A stretch of 64,000 bases of DNA from Bosea sp. OAE506 (GTDB lineage Bacteria; Pseudomonadota; Alphaproteobacteria; Rhizobiales; Beijerinckiaceae), in contig NZ_JBEPOB010000001.1 in the NCBI RefSeq assembly GCF_040546595.1, forward strand, positions 2,109,001-2,173,000, given 5' to 3'. The notes under the pieces are model-generated. The model saw only the letters and a list, made by a program, of their open reading frames with translations, was not told the DNA's origin and made no database searches. Positions 25,552-34,614 of this stretch are shown piece after piece. Position numbers and translations under genes: made by a program. Numbering within the stretch: position 1 is the first letter of the stretch; every line of letters begins with the position of its first letter.

Positions 25552-26403
25552 TCACTGCGGGCGGAAGGTGACGACGATGCCGTTGGCGGCGCTCGCCGCG
25601 ACGCTGAGGGCGCCGTCATGGGCCGTGGCGGTCCCGCCGAGGCTGGCCTGCGCCGCGGCGATGTCGGTCGTTGCGACGACGAGCGCCACAGCGCCTTCCG
25701 GGGCGGCGCCGTCACGGACGGCCTGCGGGTAGCGCTTGGCGAAGGCGGCGGCGTCGTAGAACAGGATGTCGGCCCGCTTGCCGCCGCTCGGCACCAGCCA
25801 GGCATCGCCCTCGGCGCGGGCGGGCTCGTCGATCAGACGGCCGAGATGGGCGGCGGCCGCTGCGGGATCTGCAGTTAGCACTTCGAGACGGATGATCCGC
25901 TGTGCGCCGTTGGCGTGCTCCAACAACTCGGGGATCCAGACCGTCTCGCGGGTGAGGTGCTGGCAGGCGAAGATGCGCAGGCCCCCCGGCTGCTCGCCGA
26001 GCGGCCAGCGGATGACGTTGAAGCGCGCCTCGCCCGTGCCGCCGCCCGGCAGTTCGACCGGTCGGCCGAAATGGATCGGGCCGAGCGCCTCGATGCCGCG
26101 GCTCTTCAGCTCCTCGGCGCCGGCGGCGGCGTCATCCGTGGTGAAGGCGGCGCGCTCCAGGCCCTCGCGCTTGGCGAGATAGTCACGCGTCGGCTTGTTC
26201 TGCTCGGTCTCGGTGAGAATGCCGAGCAGTTCGACGTAATCTTCGCCGAACATGATCGTGTAGTTGCCGGTGCCGAGGATCGGCGAATGCGTGCCGCGCG
26301 GCGAGACGGTGAAGCCGAGCGCGCGCCACTGCGCGGCAGCGGCGTCGAGATCGCGGACGGTGACCACGACATGGTCGAGGCCGAGGATGTGCTGGAGCGA
26401 CAT
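25552..26403 (-). CDS. VOC-superfamily protein (glyoxalase-like domain)
   Basis: A 283-residue cytoplasmic protein with vicinal-oxygen-chelate folds. It opens with LGLDHVVVTVRDLDAAAAQWRALGF, the standard beta-alpha-beta-beta start with a metal-ligand His at about residue 9. FGEDYVELLGIL follows and carries the Glu ligand, and a second repeat is centred on QRIIRLEVLTADPAAAAAHLG. This corresponds to the Glyoxalase_3-like group, whose substrates are mostly unknown. ATG 26403 has AAGGG upstream. It is 93 bases from the transporter operon on the same strand and divergent from the FAD oxidase gene across a 317-base AT-rich region. Confidence 0.88.
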   Translation of the reverse strand: MSLQHILGLDHVVVTVRDLDAAAAQWRALGFTVSPRGTHSPILGTGNYTIMFGEDYVELLGILTETEQNKPTRDYLAKREGLERAAFTTDDAAAGAEELKSRGIEALGPIHFGRPVELPGGGTGEARFNVIRWPLGEQPGGLRIFACQHLTRETVWIPELLEHANGAQRIIRLEVLTADPAAAAAHLGRLIDEPARAEGDAWLVPSGGKRADILFYDAAAFAKRYPQAVRDGAAPEGAVALVVATTDIAAAQASLGGTATAHDGALSVAASAANGIVVTFRPQ

Positions 26404-26720
26404 GGGGAACCCTTGGTCGAAGGCCGACAGGGATGAGAGTTCAGTTGAAGCGCGGCCGGGGCGCAATCGCCTCGTCGCTCCGTCCCGACAGCCCCCTGCT
26501 GCGCTGCAAACATAGCGAGACGTGGATGAATATTCCAAGCTCAGAATGATATATCGATGATTTTAGAACAACGTATTCGCTAGACTACGCTTCAGGAGAA
26601 AATCCAACTCCACTTGTTCTCGGCGCGAGAAGGCGCCCCTTGCGTCCGTGCCGTGAGGTGGCAAGGATGGCTCCCGCCGCCATCTCGGCGCCCCTGTCGC
26701 CGCCTCGGGAAGCTAAGCCC
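26404..26720. promoter_or_regulatory. Divergent intergenic region with an AT-rich core
   Basis: This 317-base gap separates the VOC gene (minus) from the FAD oxidase gene (plus). The half next to the VOC start and the last 100 bases are GC-rich like the surroundings. The core at about 26517-26600 is clearly AT-rich and holds short palindromic words (GAATATTC at about 26528, ATATATCGATGAT at about 26550), a likely location of divergent promoters and a regulator site. I see no RNA gene or convincing small open frame. Confidence 0.4.
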
Positions 26721-28049
26721 ATGTCCGCCTCTGCCCCCGTCACCTGGCCGCCCTCGCTCTGGGCCGCGACCGCCCCGGCCGGCCCGGTCCTGCCCGCGCT
26801 GGAGGGCGAGGTGCAGGCGGATGTTGTGGTGATCGGCGCCGGCTTCACCGGCCTGTCGACGGCGATCCATCTGCGCGAGGCCGGCGTCGACGTTACGGTG
26901 GTCGAGGCGGCCGAGCCGGGTTGGGGGGCGTCTGGCCGCAACAATGGCCAGGTCATCCCGACGCTGGCAGGGCACGACCCTTCCGCCATGGTGGCGCGCC
27001 ATGGCGAGGCCGGCGAGCGCTTCAACGCGGTGCTGCGCGACAGCGCGCAATATCTCTTCGACACGGTCCGCAAATACGACATTGCCGCCGAGGCCGAGCA
27101 GGCGGGCTGGGTCCAGCCGGTGCATTCGCCCGGCCGCTTCAGGCTGGCGGAGCAGCGGGTGCGCGAATGGTCGACGATCGACGCGCCGGTCGAGCTGCTC
27201 GACCGGGCCGCGACCGCGCGGATGACCGGCTCGGAGGCTTGGTTCGGCGGCTTCTGGAACCGCACCGGCGGCCATATCAACCCGCTCGCGCTGGCGCGCG
27301 GGCTGTCACAGGTCGCGCTCAAGCTGGGCGCCGTCATCTATGCACGCTCGCCTGTCGCCAGCATGACACGGCAGGGCGACCGCTGGCTGGTGAAGACCGC
27401 GCGGGGCTCGGTGACGGCCCGGGCGCTGGTGCTGGCGACCAATGCCTATACGGACGAATTCGAGAGCGGGCTTGCCCCCGGGATCGCCGCCGAGGTGGTC
27501 CCCGTGTTGTCCTGGCAGATGGCGACCAAGCCGATCAGCGACAACATCGCCAAGACCATCATTCCCGACCGGCAGGCGATGTCGGACACGCATCGCGAGC
27601 TCTATTTCGCGCGCTGGGACGCGCGCAACCGGCTGGTTACGGGCGGTGCAGCGGTGTTCCCCGGGGCCGGCGGCGACAATCTGCGCAAGCCGGTGGCGGA
27701 GCGGCTGATGCGCCTGTGGCCGCAGCTGGGCGAAGTCTCCTTCGACTATGTCTGGTCCGGCTATATCGGGATGACGCCGGACGACGTGCTGAAACCCCAG
27801 GTGCCGGGCTATCCGCGCATCCACCGGCTCGGGCCGGACGCCTTCGGCTGGGTCGGCTGCAATGGCCGAGCGGTGGCGCTGTCGGTTTCGCTGGGCCGGG
27901 AACTCGCGCGGGCGACGCAAGGCGTACCGGTCGAAACGCTCGGCCTGCCGCTCTCTGAGCCGAAGGCCCAGCCGATGCGCGACGTCATCCGTCGCATCGC
28001 GCCGCTGGCCCTGCCGCTTTACCGCGCGCTGGATGCCAAGGAAATCTGA
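26721..28049 (+). CDS. FAD-dependent oxidoreductase (DadA/PuuB-like amine or D-amino acid oxidase)
   Basis: A 442-residue flavoprotein of the DAO family. The FAD-binding motif VVVIGAGFTGLSTAIHLREA lies at about residues 35-54, followed by VVEAAEPGWGASGRNNGQ, the conserved GASGRN flavin contact. A substrate domain follows, and a C-terminal GWVGCNGRAVALSVSLGREL closes the FAD site. The family oxidises amine groups such as those of gamma-glutamylputrescine or D-amino acids to the imine, with electrons to O2 or a quinone. ATG 26721 places the FAD domain at the normal distance from the N-terminus; the frame stays open to 26640. Divergent from the VOC gene. Confidence 0.88.
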   Translation: MSASAPVTWPPSLWAATAPAGPVLPALEGEVQADVVVIGAGFTGLSTAIHLREAGVDVTVVEAAEPGWGASGRNNGQVIPTLAGHDPSAMVARHGEAGERFNAVLRDSAQYLFDTVRKYDIAAEAEQAGWVQPVHSPGRFRLAEQRVREWSTIDAPVELLDRAATARMTGSEAWFGGFWNRTGGHINPLALARGLSQVALKLGAVIYARSPVASMTRQGDRWLVKTARGSVTARALVLATNAYTDEFESGLAPGIAAEVVPVLSWQMATKPISDNIAKTIIPDRQAMSDTHRELYFARWDARNRLVTGGAAVFPGAGGDNLRKPVAERLMRLWPQLGEVSFDYVWSGYIGMTPDDVLKPQVPGYPRIHRLGPDAFGWVGCNGRAVALSVSLGRELARATQGVPVETLGLPLSEPKAQPMRDVIRRIAPLALPLYRALDAKEI

Positions 28050-28198
28050 GCGGCTGCATCGGCCGGGCTTTTGCAAACCGCAGAAATCAGGGCTGGCGCT
28101 TGCGTTGCGCGCCGGCTTCGAGGAGAGAGGCCACGCCTCATCGGAACGAACGGGCGCCCGGGTAGGGCGCGTGACATGGGCTGACGGAAGACGCGAGC

Positions 28199-28972
28199 AT
28201 GAGCAACCAGTATGTCGAGAAGGTTCTGTCGGTTCACCACTGGAACGACACGCTGTTCAGCTTCCGCACCACCCGCAATCCCGCCTTCCGCTTCGAGGCC
28301 GGCCAGTTCGCGATGATCGGCCTGATGGTCGAGGGGCGCCCGCTGCTGCGCGCCTACAGCATGGCCTGCGCGCCCTATGACGAGGAGCTCGAATTCCTCA
28401 GCATCAAGGTGCCGAACGGCCCGCTGACCTCGCGGCTGCAGACAATCGTGCCTGGCGACGAGGTTCTGATCGGCCGCAAGGCCACTGGCACACTGCTGCA
28501 CGACAATCTGGTGCCCGGCCGCAACCTGTATTTCCTCTCCACCGGCACGGGGTTGGCGCCCTTCATGAGCCTGATCCGCGACCCCGCGACCTATGAGCGT
28601 TTCGAGAAGGTCGTCCTTGTTCATGGCGTGCGGCTGGTGTCGGAGCTGGCGTACGAGACCTTCATCCGCGAGGAGCTGCCGGCCGACGAGCTGATCGGCG
28701 AGATGGTCGCCACCCAGCTGATCTACCACCCGACCGTGACCCGCGAAGAATATCGCAACCGCGGGCGCGTGACCGAGCTGTTTGCCTCGCCGGACTGGTT
28801 TGCCTCGCTCGGCCTGCCCTTCGCCGATGCCGAGAGCGACCGCGTCATGCTCTGCGGCAGCCCGGCGATGCTGGCCGACATGAAGCTCCAGCTCGAGGGA
28901 CGCGGCTTCGTCGAGGGCTCGAGCTCCACGCCTGCGACCTATGTGGTGGAGCGCGCCTTCGTCGAGAAGTGA
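28199..28972 (+). CDS. fpr: Ferredoxin--NADP+ reductase
   Basis: A 257-residue FAD enzyme of the bacterial Fpr class. The FAD-binding motif RAYSMA is at about 51-56, with IKVPNGPLTSRLQ after it. The NADP-binding domain shows STGTGLAPFMSLIRD at about 114-128, VHGVRLVSELAY, and the C-terminal LCGSPAMLADMKLQLEGRGF. It moves electrons between NADPH and ferredoxin or flavodoxin in the cytoplasm, which supports oxidative-stress defence and Fe-S or oxygenase chemistry. The protein ends with VVERAFVEK, typical of Fpr with a C-terminal extension rather than a final Tyr/Trp. A 149-base gap precedes it and a weak terminator follows. Confidence 0.95.
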   Translation: MSNQYVEKVLSVHHWNDTLFSFRTTRNPAFRFEAGQFAMIGLMVEGRPLLRAYSMACAPYDEELEFLSIKVPNGPLTSRLQTIVPGDEVLIGRKATGTLLHDNLVPGRNLYFLSTGTGLAPFMSLIRDPATYERFEKVVLVHGVRLVSELAYETFIREELPADELIGEMVATQLIYHPTVTREEYRNRGRVTELFASPDWFASLGLPFADAESDRVMLCGSPAMLADMKLQLEGRGFVEGSSSTPATYVVERAFVEK

Positions 28973-28985
28973 CGGCGGCGGCTGC

Positions 28986-29016
28986 GCTGCCTCTTTGAGA
29001 GGCAGCCGTCGCGTTT
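28986..29016 (+). terminator. Probable terminator after fpr
   Basis: GCTGCCTCT (28986-28994) and AGAGGCAGC (28998-29006) form a perfect 9-bp stem with a 3-base loop 14 bases after the fpr stop. A short T run (29013-29016) begins six bases beyond the stem, so it is a weaker version of the classical form. Confidence 0.55.
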
Positions 29017-29086
29017 TCGGCCTTGAAGCCGGTCCGCTGGCGTGATGACCTGCGCCGGTTCGCTGTCGGACCGGAGCCTGCCGTTC

Positions 29087-30586
29087 ATGTCGCCTCGCAT
29101 CGCCTTCGGCGGATTCCTGCACGAGACCAATACCTTCGCGCCGAGCAAGGCAGGCCTCGACGCCTTCGTCCAGGGTGGCGGCTGGCCGTCCCTGGCGCGG
29201 GGCGAGGCCGTGTTCGAGGCGGTGCGCAACGTCAATGTCGGCGCGTCGGGCTTCGTCGAGACGGCGCGCGGGCTCGGCTGGGAGATGGTGCCGACGCTGT
29301 GGTGCGCCGCCAGCCCCTCCGCCCATGTCACGGCGGAGGCCTTCGAGACGCTGCTGAGCGAACTGGTCCAGTGCATCACGGCGGCCCTGCCGCTCGACGG
29401 GGTCTATCTCGATCTGCACGGCGCCATGGTGGCGGAAGGCTTTCCCGACGGGGAGGGCGAGACGCTGCGGCGGGTGCGGGCCGCGATCGGCCCCGATGTG
29501 CCGCTGGTTGCTAGCCTCGACCTGCACGGCAATGTCACGCAGCTGATGGTCGACAGCGCCGATGCACTCGTTGCCTACCGGACCTATCCCCATGTCGACA
29601 TGGCGCTGACGGGCAGCCGCGCGACGACCTATCTTTCAAGGCTGATCGGAACGGCCAGGCGCGACGCGAAGGCCTTCCGCCAGATTCCCTATCTGATCCC
29701 GATCGCCTGGCAGGCCACCGCGATGGAGCCGTGCGCGACGATCTATGCCGAACTCGCCGCGCTCGAGGATGAGAGCGTGCCGACGCTGTCCTTTCTGCCG
29801 GGCTTTCCGGCCGCCGATTTCGCCGATTGCGGGCCGACCGTCGTCGCCTATGGCGCGACGCAAGGAGACGCCGACCGCGCGGCCGATGCTGTTGCTGCGC
29901 GCGTCATGGCGAGCGAAGCGGCGTTCAACGGCAAGGTCTTCGAGCCCGATGCGGGCGTTCTGGAAGCTATTTCGTTGTCGGTGGGGGCGACGAAGCCGAT
30001 CGTCATCTCCGACACGCAGGACAATCCCGGTGCCGGCGGGGATTCCGATACGATGGGCATGGCGCGCGCGCTCGTCCGCAATGGCGCGCAGCGGGCGGCG
30101 ATCGGGCTGATCGTCGATCCCGAGGTGGCGGCGCAGGCCCATGCTGCAGGCGTCGGGGCGACGATCAAGGCGGCGCTCGGCGCCAAGTCCGGCATTGCCG
30201 GCGATGTGCCGCTGGAGGGCGAGTTCATCGTCGAGCAGTTGTCGGATGGGCGCTTCGTGGCGCCGGGCCCGTTCTTCGGGGGATCGCGGATGAATCTCGG
30301 CCCCTGCGCCGCGCTGCGGATCGGCGGGGTCCGCATCGTCGTCGCCTCGCGCAAGGCGCAGATGGCCGACCAGGCGATGTATCGGCAGGTCGGCATCGAG
30401 CCGACCGAGCAGGCGATCCTCGTCAACAAGAGCTCCGTGCATTTCCGGGCCGATTTCGAGCCGATCGCGCATTCGATTCTGGTCTGTGCCGCGCCCGGCC
30501 CGATGCCGGTCGATCCCTCCGTGCTGCCCTGGAAGCATCTGCGCCCGGGCCTTCGTACCGCGCCGCTCGGCCCCGTCTTCGGCTGA
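29087..30586 (+). CDS. M81-family metallopeptidase (MlrC/microcystinase C-like)
   Basis: A 499-residue protein of the MlrC family, zinc enzymes first known from the last step of microcystin breakdown and since found widely in peptide or amide catabolism. Metal-site motifs are visible: FLHETNTF at about 10-17, YLDLHGAM, then VASLDLHGN with the Asp-x-His pair, and RTYPHVDMA. The C-terminal MlrC domain starts around KPIVISDTQDNPGAGGDSDT. The start at 29087 is where similarity begins. It is followed by two M20 hydrolases and then a complete oligopeptide ABC transporter, all on one strand, so its substrate is probably an imported peptide or amide; microcystin itself is not implied. Confidence 0.92.
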   Translation: MSPRIAFGGFLHETNTFAPSKAGLDAFVQGGGWPSLARGEAVFEAVRNVNVGASGFVETARGLGWEMVPTLWCAASPSAHVTAEAFETLLSELVQCITAALPLDGVYLDLHGAMVAEGFPDGEGETLRRVRAAIGPDVPLVASLDLHGNVTQLMVDSADALVAYRTYPHVDMALTGSRATTYLSRLIGTARRDAKAFRQIPYLIPIAWQATAMEPCATIYAELAALEDESVPTLSFLPGFPAADFADCGPTVVAYGATQGDADRAADAVAARVMASEAAFNGKVFEPDAGVLEAISLSVGATKPIVISDTQDNPGAGGDSDTMGMARALVRNGAQRAAIGLIVDPEVAAQAHAAGVGATIKAALGAKSGIAGDVPLEGEFIVEQLSDGRFVAPGPFFGGSRMNLGPCAALRIGGVRIVVASRKAQMADQAMYRQVGIEPTEQAILVNKSSVHFRADFEPIAHSILVCAAPGPMPVDPSVLPWKHLRPGLRTAPLGPVFG

Positions 30587-30616
30587 TCGCCCCCAACCCT
30601 CCCGGAGTTGCTTGCC

Positions 30617-31777
30617 ATGCCTGCCCTGACCGCGATCGAGGCCTTCACGGACGAACTCGTCGCCATCCGCCGCGATCTCCACGCCCATCCCGAGATCGGC
30701 TTCGAGGAGGTCCGAACCTCCGGCATCGTCGCGGCGAAGCTGGAAGCCTGGGGCATCGAGGTGCATCGCGGCATTGGCGGCACCGGCGTGGTCGGTGTCC
30801 TCGAAGGCACGGGCGGGCCGGGCCGGCGCATCGGCCTGCGCGCCGATATGGACGCGCTGCCGATGGACGAGATCACCAACCTGCCATGGCGCTCGACCAT
30901 CCCCGGCCGGATGCATGCCTGCGGCCATGACGGCCACACCACGATGCTGCTGGGGGCGGCGCGCTATCTCGCCGAGAATCGCGGTTTTGCGGGCACGGCG
31001 ATCTTCGTGTTCCAGCCGGCGGAGGAGGGGCTCGGCGGGGCGCGCGCCATGCTCGCGGACAATTTGTTCGAGCGCTTTCCCTGCGACGAGATCTACGGCA
31101 TCCACAACGCGCCCAATCTCGAGCCCGGTCAGATCGCGGTGTTTCCCGGCCCGGCAATGGCGGGAGCGGATTTCTTCGACATCAAGATCACCGGCAAGGG
31201 CAGCCATGGCGCCATGCCCCATGTCGGGCGCGACCCGGTCATCGTCGCGATCTCGCTCGCGGCGGCGCTGCAGACGATCGTCAGCCGCAATGCCGATCCG
31301 CGCGAGGCCGCCGTGCTCTCGATCACGCAGATCCATGCCGGCTCGGCCTATAACGTGATCCCGGAGGAGGCCGCGCTGGCCGGCACGGTGCGGACCTTCT
31401 CGCCCGAGATCGCCAAGCTGATCCGCGAGCGCATGCGCGAGATCTGCGCCGGCATGGCGCTGACCTTCGGCGTGCAGATCGACATCGACATCCGCGGCAT
31501 CTTCGACGTGCTGGTGAACCATCCCGAGCAGGCGGTCGCCACAGCAGCGGTCGCCACCGAGATCGTCGGGGCGGGCAATGTCCTGACCGAGCCGAAGCCG
31601 GTGATGGGCAGCGAGGATTTCGCCGACATGCTGCGCGTGGTGCCGGGCGCCTATGCCTGGGTCGGCCATGCCGGCAGCGTGCCGGTCCACAATCCCGCCT
31701 TCGTGCTCGATGACGGCATCCTACCGATCGGGGCGAGCCTGCTGGCGCGCCTTGTCGAAACGCGCAGCAAAGCCTGA
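30617..31777 (+). CDS. M20-family amidohydrolase (hippurate hydrolase/IAA-amino acid hydrolase type)
   Basis: A 386-residue M20D metal-dependent amidohydrolase. The signature is complete: RRDLHAHPEIGFEE at about 18-31, GLRADMDALP with an Asp ligand, MHACGHDGHTTML with C102 and H104, FQPAEEGLGGA with the Glu pair, and GSHGAMPHVGRDP in the dimer domain. It ends with the KPVMGSEDFADML ligand segment. It removes acyl groups from amino acids, or cleaves similar amides, in the cytoplasm. GGAG lies nine bases before ATG 30617. It follows the M81 gene by 30 bases and is followed by another M20 gene after 11 bases. Confidence 0.93.
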   Translation: MPALTAIEAFTDELVAIRRDLHAHPEIGFEEVRTSGIVAAKLEAWGIEVHRGIGGTGVVGVLEGTGGPGRRIGLRADMDALPMDEITNLPWRSTIPGRMHACGHDGHTTMLLGAARYLAENRGFAGTAIFVFQPAEEGLGGARAMLADNLFERFPCDEIYGIHNAPNLEPGQIAVFPGPAMAGADFFDIKITGKGSHGAMPHVGRDPVIVAISLAAALQTIVSRNADPREAAVLSITQIHAGSAYNVIPEEAALAGTVRTFSPEIAKLIRERMREICAGMALTFGVQIDIDIRGIFDVLVNHPEQAVATAAVATEIVGAGNVLTEPKPVMGSEDFADMLRVVPGAYAWVGHAGSVPVHNPAFVLDDGILPIGASLLARLVETRSKA

Positions 31778-31788
31778 AGGCGCCCCGC

Positions 31789-32925
31789 ATGAACCCCGCC
31801 GATCTGCCGCTCGATCTCGACACCCTGCTCGCGGGCCTTCGGCCCTGGATCGAATGCGAGAGCCCGACCTTCGACGTCGCGGCCGTCAACCGGATGATGG
31901 ACTTCGCGGCGAGCGAACTCGCGGCGGCGGGGGCGAGCGTCACGCGCTTTCCCGGTCCGCCCGGGCTCGGCGACTGCGTGCGCGGCGACTTTCCGCATCC
32001 GCGGCAGGGCGAGCCGGGCATCCTGATGATGTCGCATCTCGACACGGTGCATCCGGTCGGCACGCTGAAGACGCTGCCCTTCCGGCGCGATGGCTGGCGC
32101 TGCTACGGGCCGGGCATCCTCGACATGAAGGGCGGCGCCTATGCCGGGCTGCAGGCGATCATCGCGCTGGCCAAGGCGGGGATCGAGACGCCTCTGCCGG
32201 TCAGCGTGCTCTTCACCAGCGACGAGGAGATCGGCAGCCCCGGCACGCGCGAGCTGATCCTCGAGCAGGCTCGCCGGCACCGCTTCATCCTGGTTCCCGA
32301 GCCGGGGCGGCCGGGCAACGGCGTCGTCACGGGACGCTATGCGATCGCGCGCTTCAACCTGCTCGCCGAGGGGCGGCCGAGCCATGCCGGCTCGCAGCTC
32401 AAGAACGGCCGCTCCGCGATCAGCATGATGGCGCAGCAACTGCTCGCGATCGAGGCGATGACGGATGACGACTGCACCTTCAGCGTCGGCGTCATCCAGG
32501 GCGGGCAGTGGGTCAACTGTGTGCCGACAACCTGTTGTGCCGAGGCGCTCAGCATGGCGAAGCGGCAGGCCGATCTCGACCGCGGGGTCGAGCGGATGCT
32601 GGCGCTCACCGTGCAGAACGCCGACAGCACGCGCTTCACCGTGACGCGCGGCGTCACCCGCCCGGTCTGGGAGCCGGACGAGGCCACGCTGAAGCTGTTC
32701 GGCCTTGCCCGCGAGGTCGCCGCAGAGCTGGGCTGGAACCTCGAGCACAGCTCGGCCGGTGGCGGTTCGGACGCCAATTTCACCGGAGCCGCCGGGCTGC
32801 CCTCGCTGGATGGGCTCGGCCTGCTCGGCGCCGGCTACCACACGCTCGAGGAGCATATCGAGCTGGAAAGCCTGCTGCAGCGGACGCGGTTGATGGCCGG
32901 GCTGCTGGCGCGATTGACCGCGTGA
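31789..32925 (+). CDS. M20-family metallopeptidase (glutamate carboxypeptidase/CPG2 type)
   Basis: A 378-residue M20A-like zinc peptidase. Motifs in order are MMSHLDTVHP with H83 and D85, GPGILDMKGG with the bridging D112, SDEEIGS with E146 and E147, and a ligand-bearing EPGRPGNGVVTGR segment. GRPSHAG in the dimerisation domain and a C-terminal LGAGYHTLEEHIE ending with the last His ligand complete the pattern. This is the pattern of carboxypeptidase G2-like enzymes that release C-terminal glutamate or related residues. It lies in the M81-M20-M20 series just upstream of a binding-protein gene, consistent with a pathway that hydrolyses an imported peptide or N-acyl amino acid. Confidence 0.93.
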   Translation: MNPADLPLDLDTLLAGLRPWIECESPTFDVAAVNRMMDFAASELAAAGASVTRFPGPPGLGDCVRGDFPHPRQGEPGILMMSHLDTVHPVGTLKTLPFRRDGWRCYGPGILDMKGGAYAGLQAIIALAKAGIETPLPVSVLFTSDEEIGSPGTRELILEQARRHRFILVPEPGRPGNGVVTGRYAIARFNLLAEGRPSHAGSQLKNGRSAISMMAQQLLAIEAMTDDDCTFSVGVIQGGQWVNCVPTTCCAEALSMAKRQADLDRGVERMLALTVQNADSTRFTVTRGVTRPVWEPDEATLKLFGLAREVAAELGWNLEHSSAGGGSDANFTGAAGLPSLDGLGLLGAGYHTLEEHIELESLLQRTRLMAGLLARLTA

Positions 32926-33015
32926 GGAAGCCGGGCGAGCATGCACGGCGCTGTGGCACAGCGCCTGCATGACGGCGGCGCGCCGCAAGCGCATCAGACA
33001 GGGAGGAAGAGCACC

Positions 33016-34581
33016 ATGGCCTGGCGTTTGAAGACTTTGGTGGCTGCATGTGCCGTCGTGGCGGGCGCCTCGCTGGGGCAGGCGCAGACCCTCAAGGTCG
33101 TGATGCATTCCGACGTGAAGATCGTCGATCCGATCTGGACGACGGCCTATATCGTCCGCAATCACGGCTACATGATCTACGACACGCTGTTCTCGATGGA
33201 CGAGGCCGGCGCGATCAAGCCGCAGATGGTGGAGACCTTCACCGAGTCGCCGGACAAGCTGACCTATACCTTCAAGCTGCGCGACGGGCTGCTCTGGCAT
33301 GACGGCAAGCCCGTCACCTCCGAAGACTGCATCGCCTCGATCAAGCGCTGGTCGGCCAAGGACCCCGTCGGCCAGAAGCTGATGACATTCGTCGAGACGA
33401 TCACCGCCGATGACGCCAAGAGCTTCACGGTGAAGCTGAAATCGCCGACTGGCCTGCTGATCTTCGGGCTCGGCAAGCCATCGTCGAACGTGCCCTTCAT
33501 GATGCCCGAGCGCGTCGCGAAGACCGACCCCAACACGCAGATCTCGGAGTTCATCGGGTCGGGCCCCTTCGTGCTGAAGCTCGACGAATGGAAGCCGGGC
33601 GACAAGATCGTCTACACGAAGTTCAAGGACTACAAGCCGCGCGCCGAGCCGGCCTCGGGCTTGGCCGGTGGCAAGGTTGCGAAGATCGAGCGGATCGAAT
33701 GGCTGGCGGTCACCGACCAGCAGCAGGCGGTGAACGCGCTGCTGGCGGGCGAGATCGACATGATCGAGCAGCCGGCCTTCGACCTGATCCCGCTGGTCGC
33801 CAGCGACAAGAACATCAAGCTGTGGAACTACAATCCGCTCGGCTTGCAGTACACGATGCGCTTCAACCACACGCAGCCGCCCTTCGACAATCCGAAGGTC
33901 CGGCAGGCCGTGACCTATGCGCTCAACCAGAAGGACTTCCTCGAGGCGACCGTCGGCAATCCCGAATACTACGACGCCTGCAAGGCGATGTTCGTGTGCA
34001 AGACGCCGCTCGCCTCCGAGAAGGGCATGGAGGGGCTGCTCGAATCCAACTTCAAGAAGTCGCAGGAGCTGCTCAAGGAAGCCGGCTATGACGGCAAGCC
34101 GATCGTGCTGCTCCACTCGACCGACCTGCAGTCCCTGACCAATCTCGGGCCCGTCGCCAAGCAACTGCTCGAAAAGGGCGGCTTCAAGGTCGATATGCAG
34201 TCCTCCGACTGGCAGACGGTGGTGTCGCGCCGCGTGCGCAAGGACCCCGTCGACAAGGGCGGCTGGAACCTGATGCAGACCTCCTGGGTCTCGGCTGACA
34301 TCCTCAACCCGGTGATGGCCGGTTTCTTCAATGCGAGCTGCGACAAGGCCGCGTTCGGCTGGCCCTGCGACGAGCAGATGGAGAAGCTGCGCGACGATTT
34401 CGCGCGCGAGCCCGATCCGGCCAAGCAGAAGGCGATCGCCGAGGCGGTGCAGATGCGCTGGCGCGAGGTCGTCACCCATGTCCATCTCGGCCAGTACAAT
34501 GTGCCGATCGCGGCCCGGAAAAGCCTCACCGGCATCCTGACCGCGCCGGCGCCGGTGTTCTGGAATGTCGAGAAGAAGTGA
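33016..34581 (+). CDS. Oligopeptide ABC transporter solute-binding protein (SBP_bac_5)
   Basis: A 521-residue periplasmic binding protein with a Sec signal peptide (WRLKTLVAACAVVAGASLG then QAQ). The family 5 signature follows: VDPIWTTAYIVRNHGYMIYD, YTFKLRDGLLWHDGKPVTSE at about 88-107, and EFIGSGPFVLKLDEWKPGDK. The very strong GGGAGGAAG Shine-Dalgarno at 33001-33009 precedes ATG 33016 by six bases, as expected for the most abundant subunit. It heads the second complete oligopeptide transporter in the window and follows the M81/M20/M20 hydrolase genes. The ligand is probably a peptide-like compound handled by those hydrolases. Confidence 0.95.
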   Translation: MAWRLKTLVAACAVVAGASLGQAQTLKVVMHSDVKIVDPIWTTAYIVRNHGYMIYDTLFSMDEAGAIKPQMVETFTESPDKLTYTFKLRDGLLWHDGKPVTSEDCIASIKRWSAKDPVGQKLMTFVETITADDAKSFTVKLKSPTGLLIFGLGKPSSNVPFMMPERVAKTDPNTQISEFIGSGPFVLKLDEWKPGDKIVYTKFKDYKPRAEPASGLAGGKVAKIERIEWLAVTDQQQAVNALLAGEIDMIEQPAFDLIPLVASDKNIKLWNYNPLGLQYTMRFNHTQPPFDNPKVRQAVTYALNQKDFLEATVGNPEYYDACKAMFVCKTPLASEKGMEGLLESNFKKSQELLKEAGYDGKPIVLLHSTDLQSLTNLGPVAKQLLEKGGFKVDMQSSDWQTVVSRRVRKDPVDKGGWNLMQTSWVSADILNPVMAGFFNASCDKAAFGWPCDEQMEKLRDDFAREPDPAKQKAIAEAVQMRWREVVTHVHLGQYNVPIAARKSLTGILTAPAPVFWNVEKK

Positions 34582-34614
34582 GGGGACGAGGCTGATCGCG
34601 CGGACCCGGCCCTG